DNA of 46,492 nt from Pseudovibrio flavus (GTDB taxonomy: Bacteria; Pseudomonadota; Alphaproteobacteria; Rhizobiales; Stappiaceae), in the NCBI RefSeq assembly GCF_009711345.1, contig NZ_SMMA01000056.1, positions 111,062 through 157,553 on the forward strand. The letters are read 5' to 3'. The translations under genes were made by a program, and so were the position numbers. The stretch's first letter is position 1, and each line of letters begins with the position of its first letter. This document shows, in pieces, positions 34,773 to 44,028 of this stretch. The notes under the pieces were generated by a model, which was not told the origin of the DNA, searched no databases, and worked only from the letters and a program-made list of their open reading frames with translations.

Positions 34773-35807
34773 TTAGAGATGGTTCAACAACGAAAGCGAG
34801 CGCATGCGGTTGGTAATGGCGAAGAGGTTCTCCAGCTGCGTTTCAACTGCAGTCAACTCCACGCCAACCTGGTTCATATCGACGTTTTCAAGGTCGTTGA
34901 TGAAAGTGTTCAGCAGCGTTTTTTCAGCCTTCAGGTACTCATCAGAATTTTCCAGAGTGCTTCTTGCAGAACCAACTTGCGCCTGCGCTGCGGTCATTGC
35001 AGTGCCGCCACTTTCCAGCGTCAAAATCGCATCATCGATCAATGCGGCCTGAGCGCCTTCGCTGAGTGTTTCATCGCTGCCGAATACGCCAAGCATCACG
35101 TAGGCTGCTGCTACATCTTTGAAAGCCTGATCGTTTGCGCTGACCGTGCTGTCGATAGTCGTACCATCGCCGACGGTAGCTTTCATCACGTCGTCAGTTG
35201 CGTTGGAAATCTGACCTTCCCACATGGCATCAAAGTTGGTTTTGAAGTCATTTTGCAGGAACTTTTCCATGTCGGCCTGCGTCATGGATCCGCGGTCAGC
35301 AATACCTTCCGTTGCCATGAAGTCGTCAAGCCAGCCGTCAACAGTCGCGCTCATGGCATCGGTAAATTCGTTGGCTGTTCCGTTGGAAACATTCTGTCCG
35401 CCAAACACGAATACGCCGCCAACGTTGGTGTTTAGCTGGCCAAGCAGAGCATCCAGATTAGCCATAGCAAGCGGACCGGCTGTAGAAAGCGTGCCACCAC
35501 TGTCACGCAGACCAACCAGCTCGGCTTTAAAGCTCTCAGCTGTCTCGCGGGAGGTTTCCATCGCCGTGTAGGCAGCTTCCAACCGCATATCGGTCTGGGA
35601 GTTGGAAAGCAGAAGCTTTTCAATAGACTCGTAATCGTTACGAAGGGAGATGGTAGTGCCGTGGTTTGCACCCAGTTCCAGCCCCATGTCGTAGTGCTTG
35701 CCTTCAAGCACCTCCTTGGAGAGCTTATGAAACTCGTTCGTTTTCTTCTGGATGTTGCTGATCATGCTGTTGGTCATGGTCAGCGTGGAAACGTTATAGA
35801 GCGCCAT
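34773..35807 (-). CDS. flgL: Flagellar hook-filament junction protein FlgL
   Basis: 344 residues with flagellin-like ends: N-terminal helix TNSMISNIQKKTNEFHKLSKEVLEGK and C-terminal TLLNTFINDLENVDMNQVGVELTAVETQLENLF. It connects hook-associated FlgK to the flagellin filament. It is exported by the type III system, probably with the FlgN-like chaperone. It begins 2 bases after the flgK stop. Confidence 0.92.
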   Translation of the reverse strand: MALYNVSTLTMTNSMISNIQKKTNEFHKLSKEVLEGKHYDMGLELGANHGTTISLRNDYESIEKLLLSNSQTDMRLEAAYTAMETSRETAESFKAELVGLRDSGGTLSTAGPLAMANLDALLGQLNTNVGGVFVFGGQNVSNGTANEFTDAMSATVDGWLDDFMATEGIADRGSMTQADMEKFLQNDFKTNFDAMWEGQISNATDDVMKATVGDGTTIDSTVSANDQAFKDVAAAYVMLGVFGSDETLSEGAQAALIDDAILTLESGGTAMTAAQAQVGSARSTLENSDEYLKAEKTLLNTFINDLENVDMNQVGVELTAVETQLENLFAITNRMRSLSLLNHL

Positions 35808-35809
35808 AG

Positions 35810-37225
35810 TTATCGTGCCACCGTGAGGAGTTCTTCGAACATGTTATCGATGATGGTCATTAGCTGGGCAGATGCCGAGTACGCGCTTTCGATTGCGAGC
35901 ATGCGCGACAGCTCGGTATCCAAGTGAACGCCGGTGCTGTTTGACATTGTAGTCGTAGCACTGGTGTAGGCAGAAGCATCCAGCACGGCCAATTCAGTTG
36001 CGCGTTGACGCTCGGCCGAATACCAGCTGGCCGAGTTGACAGCGAAGTCTTTGAGGCTGGACTGGGTGGTTACACCTGCCGATGCATCAAAGGTGCGCGG
36101 TGCATTGATCTCTGTGATGAAGAGATTCAGCCGATCAGAGAAACCTGCCAGATCGCCAGTGTTGTAGTCGTAGTTGATACCGTCACGGATTTTGTTGATG
36201 TCACCGCCGAGTGAAGGGTCAACAGCCGCGTTGATGGAAAGGGAAGCAGCGTCCGTTCCGGTGAACAGGCCATCCATATCCGCGCCAACGCCTGCAGGAT
36301 CAACTTCCTTGAACGCCGCAACAAGTGCTTTAGCCATTTCATCAAGCTGGCTTTGCATTGTCACGCCGGTCTCGTCACGCATCTTGGCGTAACCGGCAAT
36401 AGCGCCGCCGGAGACTGGTTTCTTCGCGTTTGGACCCGCTACAGAAATACCGTCAACGAAAATGGCGTTACCAGTCGTGCCTGACGGGAACGTCGCAGTG
36501 GAGTCAAACGTTACTTCGCGAGCGGTTTTTTCAAAAAGTGTAACGCCGCTGTCGGTGTAAATTGCAACATCGTTGTTATCGCGATGCATTACCTCAATGC
36601 CGATTTCCTCCGAGAGGACGCGAAGCATCTCGTCTCGTTCATCGAGCAAGTGGTTTACATTTTCACCGAGGGCGGTTTTTCTGACGATGTCGGTGTTGAG
36701 TTTTTCAAAGTCCGACAGGATCGTGTTGATGTTGTCCACGGCTGCCGCCATGGATTCATCAGCACGTTTGCGGGCTTCGGCAACAGACTGTGCGTCGTTG
36801 TTGATTTTGGTGACAAGCGCCTTGGAAGAATCCACAACGGTTTGGCCCAAAGCCAAGCTGGACGGGTCGTTTGCCCATGCCTGCAGATCGCTCTCAAGCT
36901 TTGAAATCGATGTCGCCACCTCACCCATGAGCGGCGTGGAATTGGGCCCACATACGGTATCGAGCAGCGTGGCATAAGAGCCTGTCGCTGTTGCAACCGA
37001 ACCGGTATTGAGCACCGCAGTGGACGCCGCCTGATTAACAGCACGCGATACGTTGGAAACATAAACAACCGAACCGGATGAGTTTACCAGATTGGAAACA
37101 ACAGCGGTCTGACGGCTATAGGCAGGATTATTCGCGCCGTTTACGTTCTGTGTTGTAATCGCAATTTCAGCAGCCCTCGCCTGAACGGAGGACTGCGCTG
37201 TCAGCATGGCCGAAGTAAGAGACAT
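35810..37225 (-). CDS. flgK: Flagellar hook-associated protein FlgK
   Basis: 471 residues. N-terminal rod/hook domain (MSLTSAMLTAQSSVQARAAEIAITTQNVNGANNPAYSRQ) and C-terminal helix GVHLDTELSRMLAIESAYSASAQLMTIIDNMFEELL. A long helical region in between (SVAEARKRADESMAAAVDNINTILSDFEKLN) and a variable middle domain follow. First junction protein between hook and filament. It begins 12 bases after flgE. Confidence 0.93.
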   Translation of the reverse strand: MSLTSAMLTAQSSVQARAAEIAITTQNVNGANNPAYSRQTAVVSNLVNSSGSVVYVSNVSRAVNQAASTAVLNTGSVATATGSYATLLDTVCGPNSTPLMGEVATSISKLESDLQAWANDPSSLALGQTVVDSSKALVTKINNDAQSVAEARKRADESMAAAVDNINTILSDFEKLNTDIVRKTALGENVNHLLDERDEMLRVLSEEIGIEVMHRDNNDVAIYTDSGVTLFEKTAREVTFDSTATFPSGTTGNAIFVDGISVAGPNAKKPVSGGAIAGYAKMRDETGVTMQSQLDEMAKALVAAFKEVDPAGVGADMDGLFTGTDAASLSINAAVDPSLGGDINKIRDGINYDYNTGDLAGFSDRLNLFITEINAPRTFDASAGVTTQSSLKDFAVNSASWYSAERQRATELAVLDASAYTSATTTMSNSTGVHLDTELSRMLAIESAYSASAQLMTIIDNMFEELLTVAR

Positions 37226-37237
37226 CGATAGCTAGCC

Positions 37238-38419
37238 TTAACGGAGGTTCACGAGTTCCTGAAGCAACTCGGAGCTGGTGCTGAATACTCGTGAGTTCGC
37301 ACTGTAGGTACGCTGCGCCTGGATCATTTCAGTAAGTTCTGATGCAAGGTCAACGTTGGAACCTTCAAGTGCACCGCTCAGCATAGAACCCATACCGCCG
37401 GTAGACGGGAAGCCCCAGTTGATGGTGCCAGAGCTGTTGGTGACCGCATAAAGGGAGCTACCAACGTGCTGAAGGTTGTCAGGGCTTGCAACATCGGCCA
37501 AAGGCAGCTTGTAAAGCGCTTCTTCCTCGCCGTTGCCGTAAACAGCGTAAAGAATACCGCTTTCATCGATGCGGATAGCATCGATGCTGGAAGGCTCGTT
37601 ACCGTTTGCTTCCACTTTAAGAGCGGAAAACTCGGAAGCCAGTTCGGTGGTACCTTCAATGCTGAAAGTAGTGACCTGACCGTTTGGAATGGTGACGTTC
37701 AAGCTTGCTGGATCTGGAGCAACGAGGGTGCCGTTTGCTGGATCGAATTCCAGTGTTCCGCCGCCGGTCAAGGTGTTACCACCACCGTCGGTAAATTCGA
37801 CTTCCCATTCGTTTGCAGCAGTCTTGGTGTAAGTCGCAGTGACTTCTACCTTGTTGCCCACGTTATCGTAGGTAACGATAGAAGTCGTTTCCACCGCGCC
37901 AACAGCAGCGTTGGAATCCAAGTTAACCTGCAGAAGACCTTCAGTTGTTGCGGAAGCTTTCATTTCCACACCGTCAACGTTGACGGTCTGGAGACCTGCA
38001 ACACTGTCTACGTCTTCAGGATCGCGGCCATTGAGAGGCACTCCCTGCAAGCCGTAGCCCATGGAGTTTACAACGTCGCCCTTGGCGTCAATCACAAACG
38101 AACCTGCGCGTGTCAGGTAGGTTGCGCCGTTCTGGTCCGCAACAGCGAAGAAACCGGAGCCATTGATAGCAAGGTCAGTGCCGCTTGTTGTGAACTGGTA
38201 AGGACCAGCCGTTGTTACAGACTGTTTCGTTATGGATTTGATAGAACCGGAGTTGTAGTTACCACCGGAACCACCAATAACCATGCTCTGGAACTCAGTC
38301 GAAACCTTCTTGTAGCCGATGGTGCTGACGTTCGCGATGTTGTCGGCAACAGTGCCAAGCTTATTTGACTGCGCGTTCATGCCAGACACGCTGGTATTCA
38401 TAATACCGTAGAGGCCCAT
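37238..38419 (-). CDS. flgE: Flagellar hook protein FlgE
   Basis: 393 residues. Typical start MGLYGIMNTSVSGMNAQSNKLGTVADNIANVSTIGYKK, the FlgE motif SGTDLAINGSGFFAVADQNG, and C-terminal NVDLASELTEMIQAQRTYSANSRVFSTSSELLQELV. The middle domain is rich in Gly, Thr and Asp, as in other hooks. Polymerises into the universal joint under FlgD; length set by FliK. Starts a gene run after a 110-base gap that could hold a promoter. Confidence 0.94.
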   Translation of the reverse strand: MGLYGIMNTSVSGMNAQSNKLGTVADNIANVSTIGYKKVSTEFQSMVIGGSGGNYNSGSIKSITKQSVTTAGPYQFTTSGTDLAINGSGFFAVADQNGATYLTRAGSFVIDAKGDVVNSMGYGLQGVPLNGRDPEDVDSVAGLQTVNVDGVEMKASATTEGLLQVNLDSNAAVGAVETTSIVTYDNVGNKVEVTATYTKTAANEWEVEFTDGGGNTLTGGGTLEFDPANGTLVAPDPASLNVTIPNGQVTTFSIEGTTELASEFSALKVEANGNEPSSIDAIRIDESGILYAVYGNGEEEALYKLPLADVASPDNLQHVGSSLYAVTNSSGTINWGFPSTGGMGSMLSGALEGSNVDLASELTEMIQAQRTYSANSRVFSTSSELLQELVNLR

Positions 38420-38529
38420 GAGGTTCTCCTTTGTCGCAGAAATGGAATTTCGTTAGGTACAGTAAAAAGGAGCAAACTTGTCCGAGCCTGACTGGCATAA
38501 TCTGCTCAGATAGTTTCCTAAATTGTATT

Positions 38530-39105
38530 TTAATTGCAGAAGGTTCGCGCCTCTGGCGTCCACTTTCCAAAGCCGCTTGCAACCATGTTTGTGATTACGC
38601 GGCAGATGTAGCGTTTTTGCGCTGGATTGTTATTTGGGCCTGCGTGGTAGCGTGCCACCGCCATGGTCCACGAGCCCTCTCGTTTTTTTAATTCTGACAA
38701 AAACCGCGCAGCATATTGAACGTTCTGCCTTGGTCGGAACATATCCGACACAGATGCAAACCGGTGGCCGTGGTAGTGAATGTTGATCTGCATGCAGCCA
38801 ACGTCGATAAGCTTTTTGCCCCTCGCCTGCTCCCACGCGACTTTGCGCTGACCATCCCTTATGGAGCGCGCATAGTAGGGCTTACCCTCAATGTTCATTG
38901 CATAGGGATGAAGCGAATTGCCTTTTCCGGTTTCCGTAATACCAACGGAATAGAGAATACCGAGCGGCACATCATATTTACGTGCCGCATTCTGCATTTC
39001 CCGTTCGCACAGCCTCACATCTACTTTGGTTTCCGCGAGAGTAGAGGATGTGGCCCCACTAGAAATAGTGGCCGCTACGCACATCACGCTCAGAAAGCGA
39101 CGCAT
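38530..39105 (-). CDS. Lytic transglycosylase (SLT domain) of the flagellar block
   Basis: 191 residues from the ATG at 39105. Signal peptide about 1-24. SLT-type muramidase fold: catalytic glutamate E58 in YSVGITETGKG, then DVGCMQINIHYH and YAARFLSELKKREGSWTMAVARYHAG. It would cut peptidoglycan in the periplasm to let the rod through. Its start overlaps the fliK stop by 47 bases. Several Cys may form a disulfide. FlgJ in this organism lacks a hydrolase domain, so this enzyme is the likely substitute. In Sinorhizobium a related gene sits at the same place. Confidence 0.86.
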   Translation of the reverse strand: MRRFLSVMCVAATISSGATSSTLAETKVDVRLCEREMQNAARKYDVPLGILYSVGITETGKGNSLHPYAMNIEGKPYYARSIRDGQRKVAWEQARGKKLIDVGCMQINIHYHGHRFASVSDMFRPRQNVQYAARFLSELKKREGSWTMAVARYHAGPNNNPAQKRYICRVITNMVASGFGKWTPEARTFCN

Positions 39106-40534
39106 GCTCTGCCCCTGATGACAACAGTTCGTCAGCATGGTCCGGTCCGTGATTATTTGAACCGCCCTCACCCTCTCCTGCCTGAGCTTGACGACCAGAA
39201 CTACCGGAGCGCTCGTCCTGTCCGTGGTTCACGAAACCACGATCTCCGTTACCTGTAGATTGCCTAAAGCTGTCAGCAGCGTCGTCTTTAAACTGTACTG
39301 AAATCTGGGCGTTTTCTGCCCGGTAACCGGCTTCTCTGAGGATTTTGCTGAGAACGTTGGTATCCTTCTGCAGCATCTCGAATGCCTCTATAGTGCTTGT
39401 CACCATAGAAACGTTGAGCTCGTTGCCGCGCAGCTGCATGGATACTTTAACAACACCGAGGTTGTCGGGACGGAGCTGGATATCCAACTGCTTCATCACC
39501 TGTGGTGCTCTTTGAATGTCCAGCTGGGCGCTCTGCTCTCTTGCGGTTCTAATCTCCGGCAAGGTTTTCAAAATTGCATCACCGACCTGTTTGGCCGGAA
39601 TCCGATTGTCAAGCGCAGGAGGCAGGTGGGTTTCGGTTTTCAGAACCTTTACGTCCAGCGCCTCAGCACCTGCTGACTTGCCAGTACCGTTGTTCGCGGC
39701 CTCCAATTGGAGTTCGGAAACCTGAGAAGCCGTCGCTGCCGTTTTCAACGAGCCAGATGCTTGTAAGTCTGCTAACGCGCCTTGCTGTTTAGCCATTTGG
39801 TCAGAAAGCTGAACCTGAACCTCTTGTGGCTTAACCAGCCCTTCCAGAGGTACTTTTCCGTTTTGCCCCAAAGCTTGCGCGGCCGAATTGCTCTGCAACT
39901 TAGCATCCAACGGCTTTTCTGAGGTACCAAGGTAGCTTTGCAAAATCGCAGACTGACCCTCGCCAATCTTTGCAGCTTTCAACGCACTCGTGCTGTCAGC
40001 AAGCCCTGTGGTTTGGAGGAGTTTATCGATGGCGGAAACTTGTGTGTTGGCTTGAGCTGTTTTTAGCTGCACGCCGTCTTCACCAGCCTCAGCTGGCAGA
40101 AGTGTAGCGCCCTCGCCCTCAGCCCGCAGAGTCTGCGCTGCCAGTACTTGCTTGAGTACTTTAAGTGCGTCCGCTGGGTTCTCAACTTTGGAGGCGTCCA
40201 GCTTAACTTCCAGCTCGCTGCCAACTTGCTCCAACAGAGAAGAAAGGTCTTTCTGGCTATCCTTATTGATGGAATCCAGAAGGTTTTTCAGCTCTTCAGG
40301 CATCGCGCCAGTTTCGCCGTCACCACTGCCAGAAACAGTAGTTTCCAGAGCATCTCCATTGGGTGCTTCAGTATTCTCGCCCTTGGGCTGCAAAGCTTTA
40401 GAGCGCTCGCCCATATCGTCGATGAAAGAAGAAAATCCATTATCGTCAGCGGCAGCATTTTCCGCGCCCGTTCGACCGGCTGCGCCCTTAATCTGATTTG
40501 ACGAGGCTGAAAGAACTGTTAGCAAGCTATTCAA
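39059..40534 (-). CDS. fliK: Flagellar hook-length control protein FliK (MotD in older rhizobial naming)
   Basis: 491 residues. The start is TTG at 40534, behind GGAG and overlapping the motC stop by 4 bases. A long N-terminal part rich in Gln, Ala, Ser and Leu has low complexity. The FliK C-terminal domain (about 345-425) contains QLDIQLRPDNLGVVKVSMQLRGNELNVSM, followed by a Gly/Ser/Asn/His/Asp-rich tail. It is the molecular ruler for hook length and the export switch. Position behind motB and motC matches the rhizobial motB-motC-motD order. Confidence 0.9.
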   Translation of the reverse strand: MNSLLTVLSASSNQIKGAAGRTGAENAAADDNGFSSFIDDMGERSKALQPKGENTEAPNGDALETTVSGSGDGETGAMPEELKNLLDSINKDSQKDLSSLLEQVGSELEVKLDASKVENPADALKVLKQVLAAQTLRAEGEGATLLPAEAGEDGVQLKTAQANTQVSAIDKLLQTTGLADSTSALKAAKIGEGQSAILQSYLGTSEKPLDAKLQSNSAAQALGQNGKVPLEGLVKPQEVQVQLSDQMAKQQGALADLQASGSLKTAATASQVSELQLEAANNGTGKSAGAEALDVKVLKTETHLPPALDNRIPAKQVGDAILKTLPEIRTAREQSAQLDIQRAPQVMKQLDIQLRPDNLGVVKVSMQLRGNELNVSMVTSTIEAFEMLQKDTNVLSKILREAGYRAENAQISVQFKDDAADSFRQSTGNGDRGFVNHGQDERSGSSGRQAQAGEGEGGSNNHGPDHADELLSSGAEHASLSERDVRSGHYF

Positions 40535-41751
40535 AACTCAGCTCCTAGTAACACCTGATGCGCGCTTTCCAATGCACCTTCAACACCCACAAACATCTCG
40601 GGATCGCTTAATCGTTCCTCAAGACCGTATTGCGGGACAGCAACGCCAAACTCTGCACTATGAGAGACTGGAGGCGTTGGCCAAGTTCTGATGCTGTTTG
40701 CAGTATCTACGATGACGCTTGCCAGAACCTGATCTTGCGAAGAAAGCTTTGCGTGGTCTGCGCTGGACGCTAAACGCAATGCCTCATTCCAGCTTTCACC
40801 CACTGCCATTGCCCCTGCCTTGTAGACAATTGCAGCTTCTTCCTGCTCTTTGGTACGCGCTTCGTTTTTAAGCAGAAGGTCGCTTGCGTTCAGCGCAAAG
40901 CTCTTGTTGCCATTTAACAAAGACGCTCGTGAGATTTTGGAGAGCATAACGACCTGAGAGTTACCTTCGAATTCGGAGACAATCTGCTCAACGCGTGTCC
41001 AGTCATCCTCGGCCTTCAGGTATTCGGATTCAACAATGGCGTCCGCCATCTGGTCCCTGAAGCTGTCTGCGAAAACCGAACGTGCGTATTGGAATAGGTA
41101 TCGCTGTGCCAAGCGCTGGAATTTCTGGTGGTCACCCATCTTAGCAACGAGCGGTGTCTGACGGCGCAAGGCACTTTCTTCCACTAGCGTTCCGGGCATA
41201 AACAGGCGAGCCAGATCGAAATATCGGTTGGCTTCTTTTGGATCTTCCAGAGAAAGCAAGATACCTTGTGCAAGCGCAATCTGCCCTGCAAGGCTTACCG
41301 GTTGCTTCATGGCATCCACCTTCATTAGAAGGTTGCGGGCAACTGCACGATTGCCCTGCGAATAGGCCATTGCCCCAGCAAACAGGTTGGCGTCTGCGTT
41401 AAACTCTACGCCTCTGCGCGCTAGCTCCTGAAACACCGCGCCGGAACCGCCGCTGAGCATAAAAGCAATAGCCGCGTTGGCGTGCCTGCGCTCATTCCAT
41501 ACAGCTTCATCCAGCATCAAAAAGCGCCGACCAAGAACAAGAAGCGAAGGCTGCAAGAGTTTGTAGGCTTCCAAGTTTCCTTCAATAATTTCGTCTTGAA
41601 GAATTTGGAGCTCCAGAACCATAGCATCTGGGTCACTTGTGACATCAATTTGTGCGTGGGCCTGATGGCTGAAAATAACGGCAGTAAGGGCGACGGCAGA
41701 TACCGCGCCCTTTGCCCACATTCTTAGCTTAGAAGTTTTTTCAGCCAGCAT
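40531..41751 (-). CDS. motC: MotC, periplasmic flagellar motor protein
   Basis: 406 residues from the ATG at 41751, preceded by GGGG; a TTG two codons earlier is possible. Signal peptide about 1-33 (AHA-Q). The mature part is helical and repeat-like (LFAGAMAYSQGNRAVARNLLMKVDAM, LASSADHAKLSSQDQVLASVI). It matches MotC of Sinorhizobium, a periplasmic partner of MotB needed for torque. It overlaps the end of motB by 11 bases and the start of fliK by 4. Confidence 0.88.
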   Translation of the reverse strand: MLAEKTSKLRMWAKGAVSAVALTAVIFSHQAHAQIDVTSDPDAMVLELQILQDEIIEGNLEAYKLLQPSLLVLGRRFLMLDEAVWNERRHANAAIAFMLSGGSGAVFQELARRGVEFNADANLFAGAMAYSQGNRAVARNLLMKVDAMKQPVSLAGQIALAQGILLSLEDPKEANRYFDLARLFMPGTLVEESALRRQTPLVAKMGDHQKFQRLAQRYLFQYARSVFADSFRDQMADAIVESEYLKAEDDWTRVEQIVSEFEGNSQVVMLSKISRASLLNGNKSFALNASDLLLKNEARTKEQEEAAIVYKAGAMAVGESWNEALRLASSADHAKLSSQDQVLASVIVDTANSIRTWPTPPVSHSAEFGVAVPQYGLEERLSDPEMFVGVEGALESAHQVLLGAEF

Positions 41752-43390
41752 CGGCAACCCCGTTCATCAAGATAATCTCGATACGGCGGTTCTGCGGCGC
41801 ATAAGCGTCTTCCGCGACCTTCAAACGACGATCCGAATAACCTTCGATTGCGACAATTCTCTCTTCGTCCAAGCCGCCATGCACCAGCATGTGATAAGCC
41901 ATGTGGGCACGAGCAGTTGAAAGACGCCAGTTATCGTAGTTTTTGGATCGGAACGGCCGGCCATCGGTGTGGCCACGCACTACGATGTCACCTTCACGCG
42001 ACTTCAGCACACCCGCGATCTTTTCCATTGCCAAAACGATTTCAGGACGAGGCTCTGCGGAGCCAACCGAGAACATTCCGAATTTCTCGTTATCGGTAAT
42101 CTGGATCAAAACACCGTCTGCATGCTGTGCAAATTCGATGCTTGCACCTGATGCAATGCCTTCGAGCGCATTACCTACTGCGTTTTTGACATCAACGAGC
42201 TTGTTGTCAGACAGAACCTCTTTGTCTTCACCTGACTTTGAAGCAACCTCAACGGTCTTATCAGCTGTTTTTTCTTCTAGCTGTTTAACCGGCTTTGCAG
42301 CTGGGGCCTGTTCTACTTGTTTGAGCTCTGCCGCTTGAACCTGAGGAACCACTTGGCTTTGCACAGTAGCTTTTTCAGGCTTTTCCTGCGCAGGAGCCAC
42401 ATCCTTCATGAGCTTTTCACTCTGGAACAGAGTTGCGATACCCTTGCCCAAGTCCGACTGTTCAATTTCTTCTTGTTCGACTGAGGCAATCTTTAATTTG
42501 ACGCCTTCCGTTACGTCCGCCTGAGCAAGACCTGTAATCGTTTTACCACCGCGAGCAAGGTCGGCTGCATTTTCCAGAAGCTTGATCTGCGCGGCGGTCA
42601 GTTCTTCTACCTTCAGCCCTTCGTCATCAACCTCAAGTGCAGGAATAGTGGCGAGCAGCGCCGCATTACCCGGCAACGGCTCCTTCTGCCAGCCTGATGG
42701 ATCGAAAGGATCACGGAAGCTCATACCATCAGCGAGGCCCTCACCATCAGGATCACGGTTGGGAGCTGCAAACAGGATCGGCGTATTGGCCTGAGCCAAC
42801 GCACCTGGTCCGCCTGCACCTGGGGAGCCATCTGTATGAACTAGAGCTTCTGCTTCGACGGCCAAAGCAGCAAGAATGGCATATGGGTTATCGAAGAGTT
42901 CTTCTTCCGTGTAGCGCGCTTCAGACTGCTGGTCGGCAACCAGCAATTTACGACCATCCCCTTCTTGGGTCATTTTGGTCTCACCGCGGTCTGTCGGCTT
43001 GCTGAGGTTCTTATTCTCTGTAATCGGTGTTGTCTGTTCGCTACCACCGCCTTGGGATGGACCTTCAAGCTCAGTACCACCTACGCCAGCGGGCTTACCG
43101 CTATCAATCCCCTCTTCACCATCGGAAGGAGCAGCATCATCAAGAGGGTCTCGCAAGCCCTTAGGTTGCGCAGCAGACTCGACAAGCTTGATTGGGTTGA
43201 AGTACTGAACCATGCCTTGGCGCGTCGTTTCATCAGACGCGTTAATCAGCCACATGACGAGGAAGAAAGCCATCATCGCGGTTGTGAAGTCGGCATAGGC
43301 GATCTTCCACACACCGTGCGAGTGGCTCTCTTCAAGCCCCTGATAGCGACGGCGAATGATAATCAGTTCTTGTTGATCCAACTTGCCCAT
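41741..43390 (-). CDS. motB: Stator protein MotB, with very long linker
   Basis: 549 residues. Single N-terminal helix (about 27-49) with the proton-carrying aspartate D34 in KIAYADFTTAMMAFFLVMWLI. The C-terminal OmpA/MotB peptidoglycan-binding domain (about 430-545) contains VVRGHTDGRPFRSKNYDNWRLSTARA and QNRRIEIILM. Between them lie about 370 residues rich in Glu, Ala, Lys, Gln and Val, far longer than the usual plug and linker (E. coli MotB is 308 in all). No motA adjoins, so MotA is expected elsewhere. It shares one base with the fliH-like gene. Confidence 0.93.
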   Translation of the reverse strand: MGKLDQQELIIIRRRYQGLEESHSHGVWKIAYADFTTAMMAFFLVMWLINASDETTRQGMVQYFNPIKLVESAAQPKGLRDPLDDAAPSDGEEGIDSGKPAGVGGTELEGPSQGGGSEQTTPITENKNLSKPTDRGETKMTQEGDGRKLLVADQQSEARYTEEELFDNPYAILAALAVEAEALVHTDGSPGAGGPGALAQANTPILFAAPNRDPDGEGLADGMSFRDPFDPSGWQKEPLPGNAALLATIPALEVDDEGLKVEELTAAQIKLLENAADLARGGKTITGLAQADVTEGVKLKIASVEQEEIEQSDLGKGIATLFQSEKLMKDVAPAQEKPEKATVQSQVVPQVQAAELKQVEQAPAAKPVKQLEEKTADKTVEVASKSGEDKEVLSDNKLVDVKNAVGNALEGIASGASIEFAQHADGVLIQITDNEKFGMFSVGSAEPRPEIVLAMEKIAGVLKSREGDIVVRGHTDGRPFRSKNYDNWRLSTARAHMAYHMLVHGGLDEERIVAIEGYSDRRLKVAEDAYAPQNRRIEIILMNGVADAG

Positions 43391-44028
43391 TACTGCCCAT
43401 CACCTACGGTCGAGTGCAATTGCTGCAACCATTGCTCAAGGCCCGTGGACAAATTCATATTCCCCACTGACACATTCAAATCCACACCAGAACTTTCGAC
43501 ATAGTCCATGGCTGGCGCATTCGCGCCCAACTTTTCTTGAAACAGGTCAAATAGCGAGCGCGGTCCGCTCACTTCCAAAATTGGCTCTTTGCTTGCAGAA
43601 AGATGGCGCTTCAGCACCTCCGAGAGCGCACCGACAGCCATGTGGCGCGACTGCTCATCAAGGAATGGAACAAGAATAGCGGCAACACTTTCAGCAACCC
43701 GCACTTCTATGTTTTGCAGCGAAGCTGTAACGGCAGTGCGCAGCTCCTGCCCCTGCTGCATCTTCCACTCTTGCTCGCCCTTTACAAGCGCAGCTTCCAT
43801 CTCCTTGCGCATCTCTTCGATACGAGCATCGCATTCACTTTTAGAAGCTTCTTGTCCTTCGGAGAAGCCGTTCTCATAAGCTTCAAAAACGCGCGTTACC
43901 CAGTCGCCGCCCTCGCCGTAGCCCTTAGGAAGAAGGGAGACGACATCCTGCATTTCCGCAGCTTGGGTTTCAGCTGATCCCGACGAGCTTTCAAAATCCG
44001 CAAGACATTCAGCTATGGAACGCGCCAT
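43390..44028 (-). CDS. fliH: FliH-like export ATPase regulator
   Basis: 212 residues. A charged coiled-coil part (about 60-110, ENGFSEGQEASKSECDARIEEMRKEMEAAL) leads to a C-terminal domain with VAESVAAILVPFLDEQSRHMAVGALSEVLKRHL, as in FliH/HrpE-type peripheral stators of the type III ATPase. Position directly after fliF supports this. It shares one base with both neighbours (TGATG with fliF, TAATG with motB), so fliF-fliH-motB are translated as one unit. The partner ATPase FliI is not in the window. Confidence 0.75.
   Translation of the reverse strand: MARSIAECLADFESSSGSAETQAAEMQDVVSLLPKGYGEGGDWVTRVFEAYENGFSEGQEASKSECDARIEEMRKEMEAALVKGEQEWKMQQGQELRTAVTASLQNIEVRVAESVAAILVPFLDEQSRHMAVGALSEVLKRHLSASKEPILEVSGPRSLFDLFQEKLGANAPAMDYVESSGVDLNVSVGNMNLSTGLEQWLQQLHSTVGDGQ

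Noticed and set aside
38420-38529. Sigma-54 promoter before flgE
   Set aside because: A TGGC...TGC string occurs, but on the wrong strand and with 8 rather than 10 bases between the GG and GC, so the required spacing fails.
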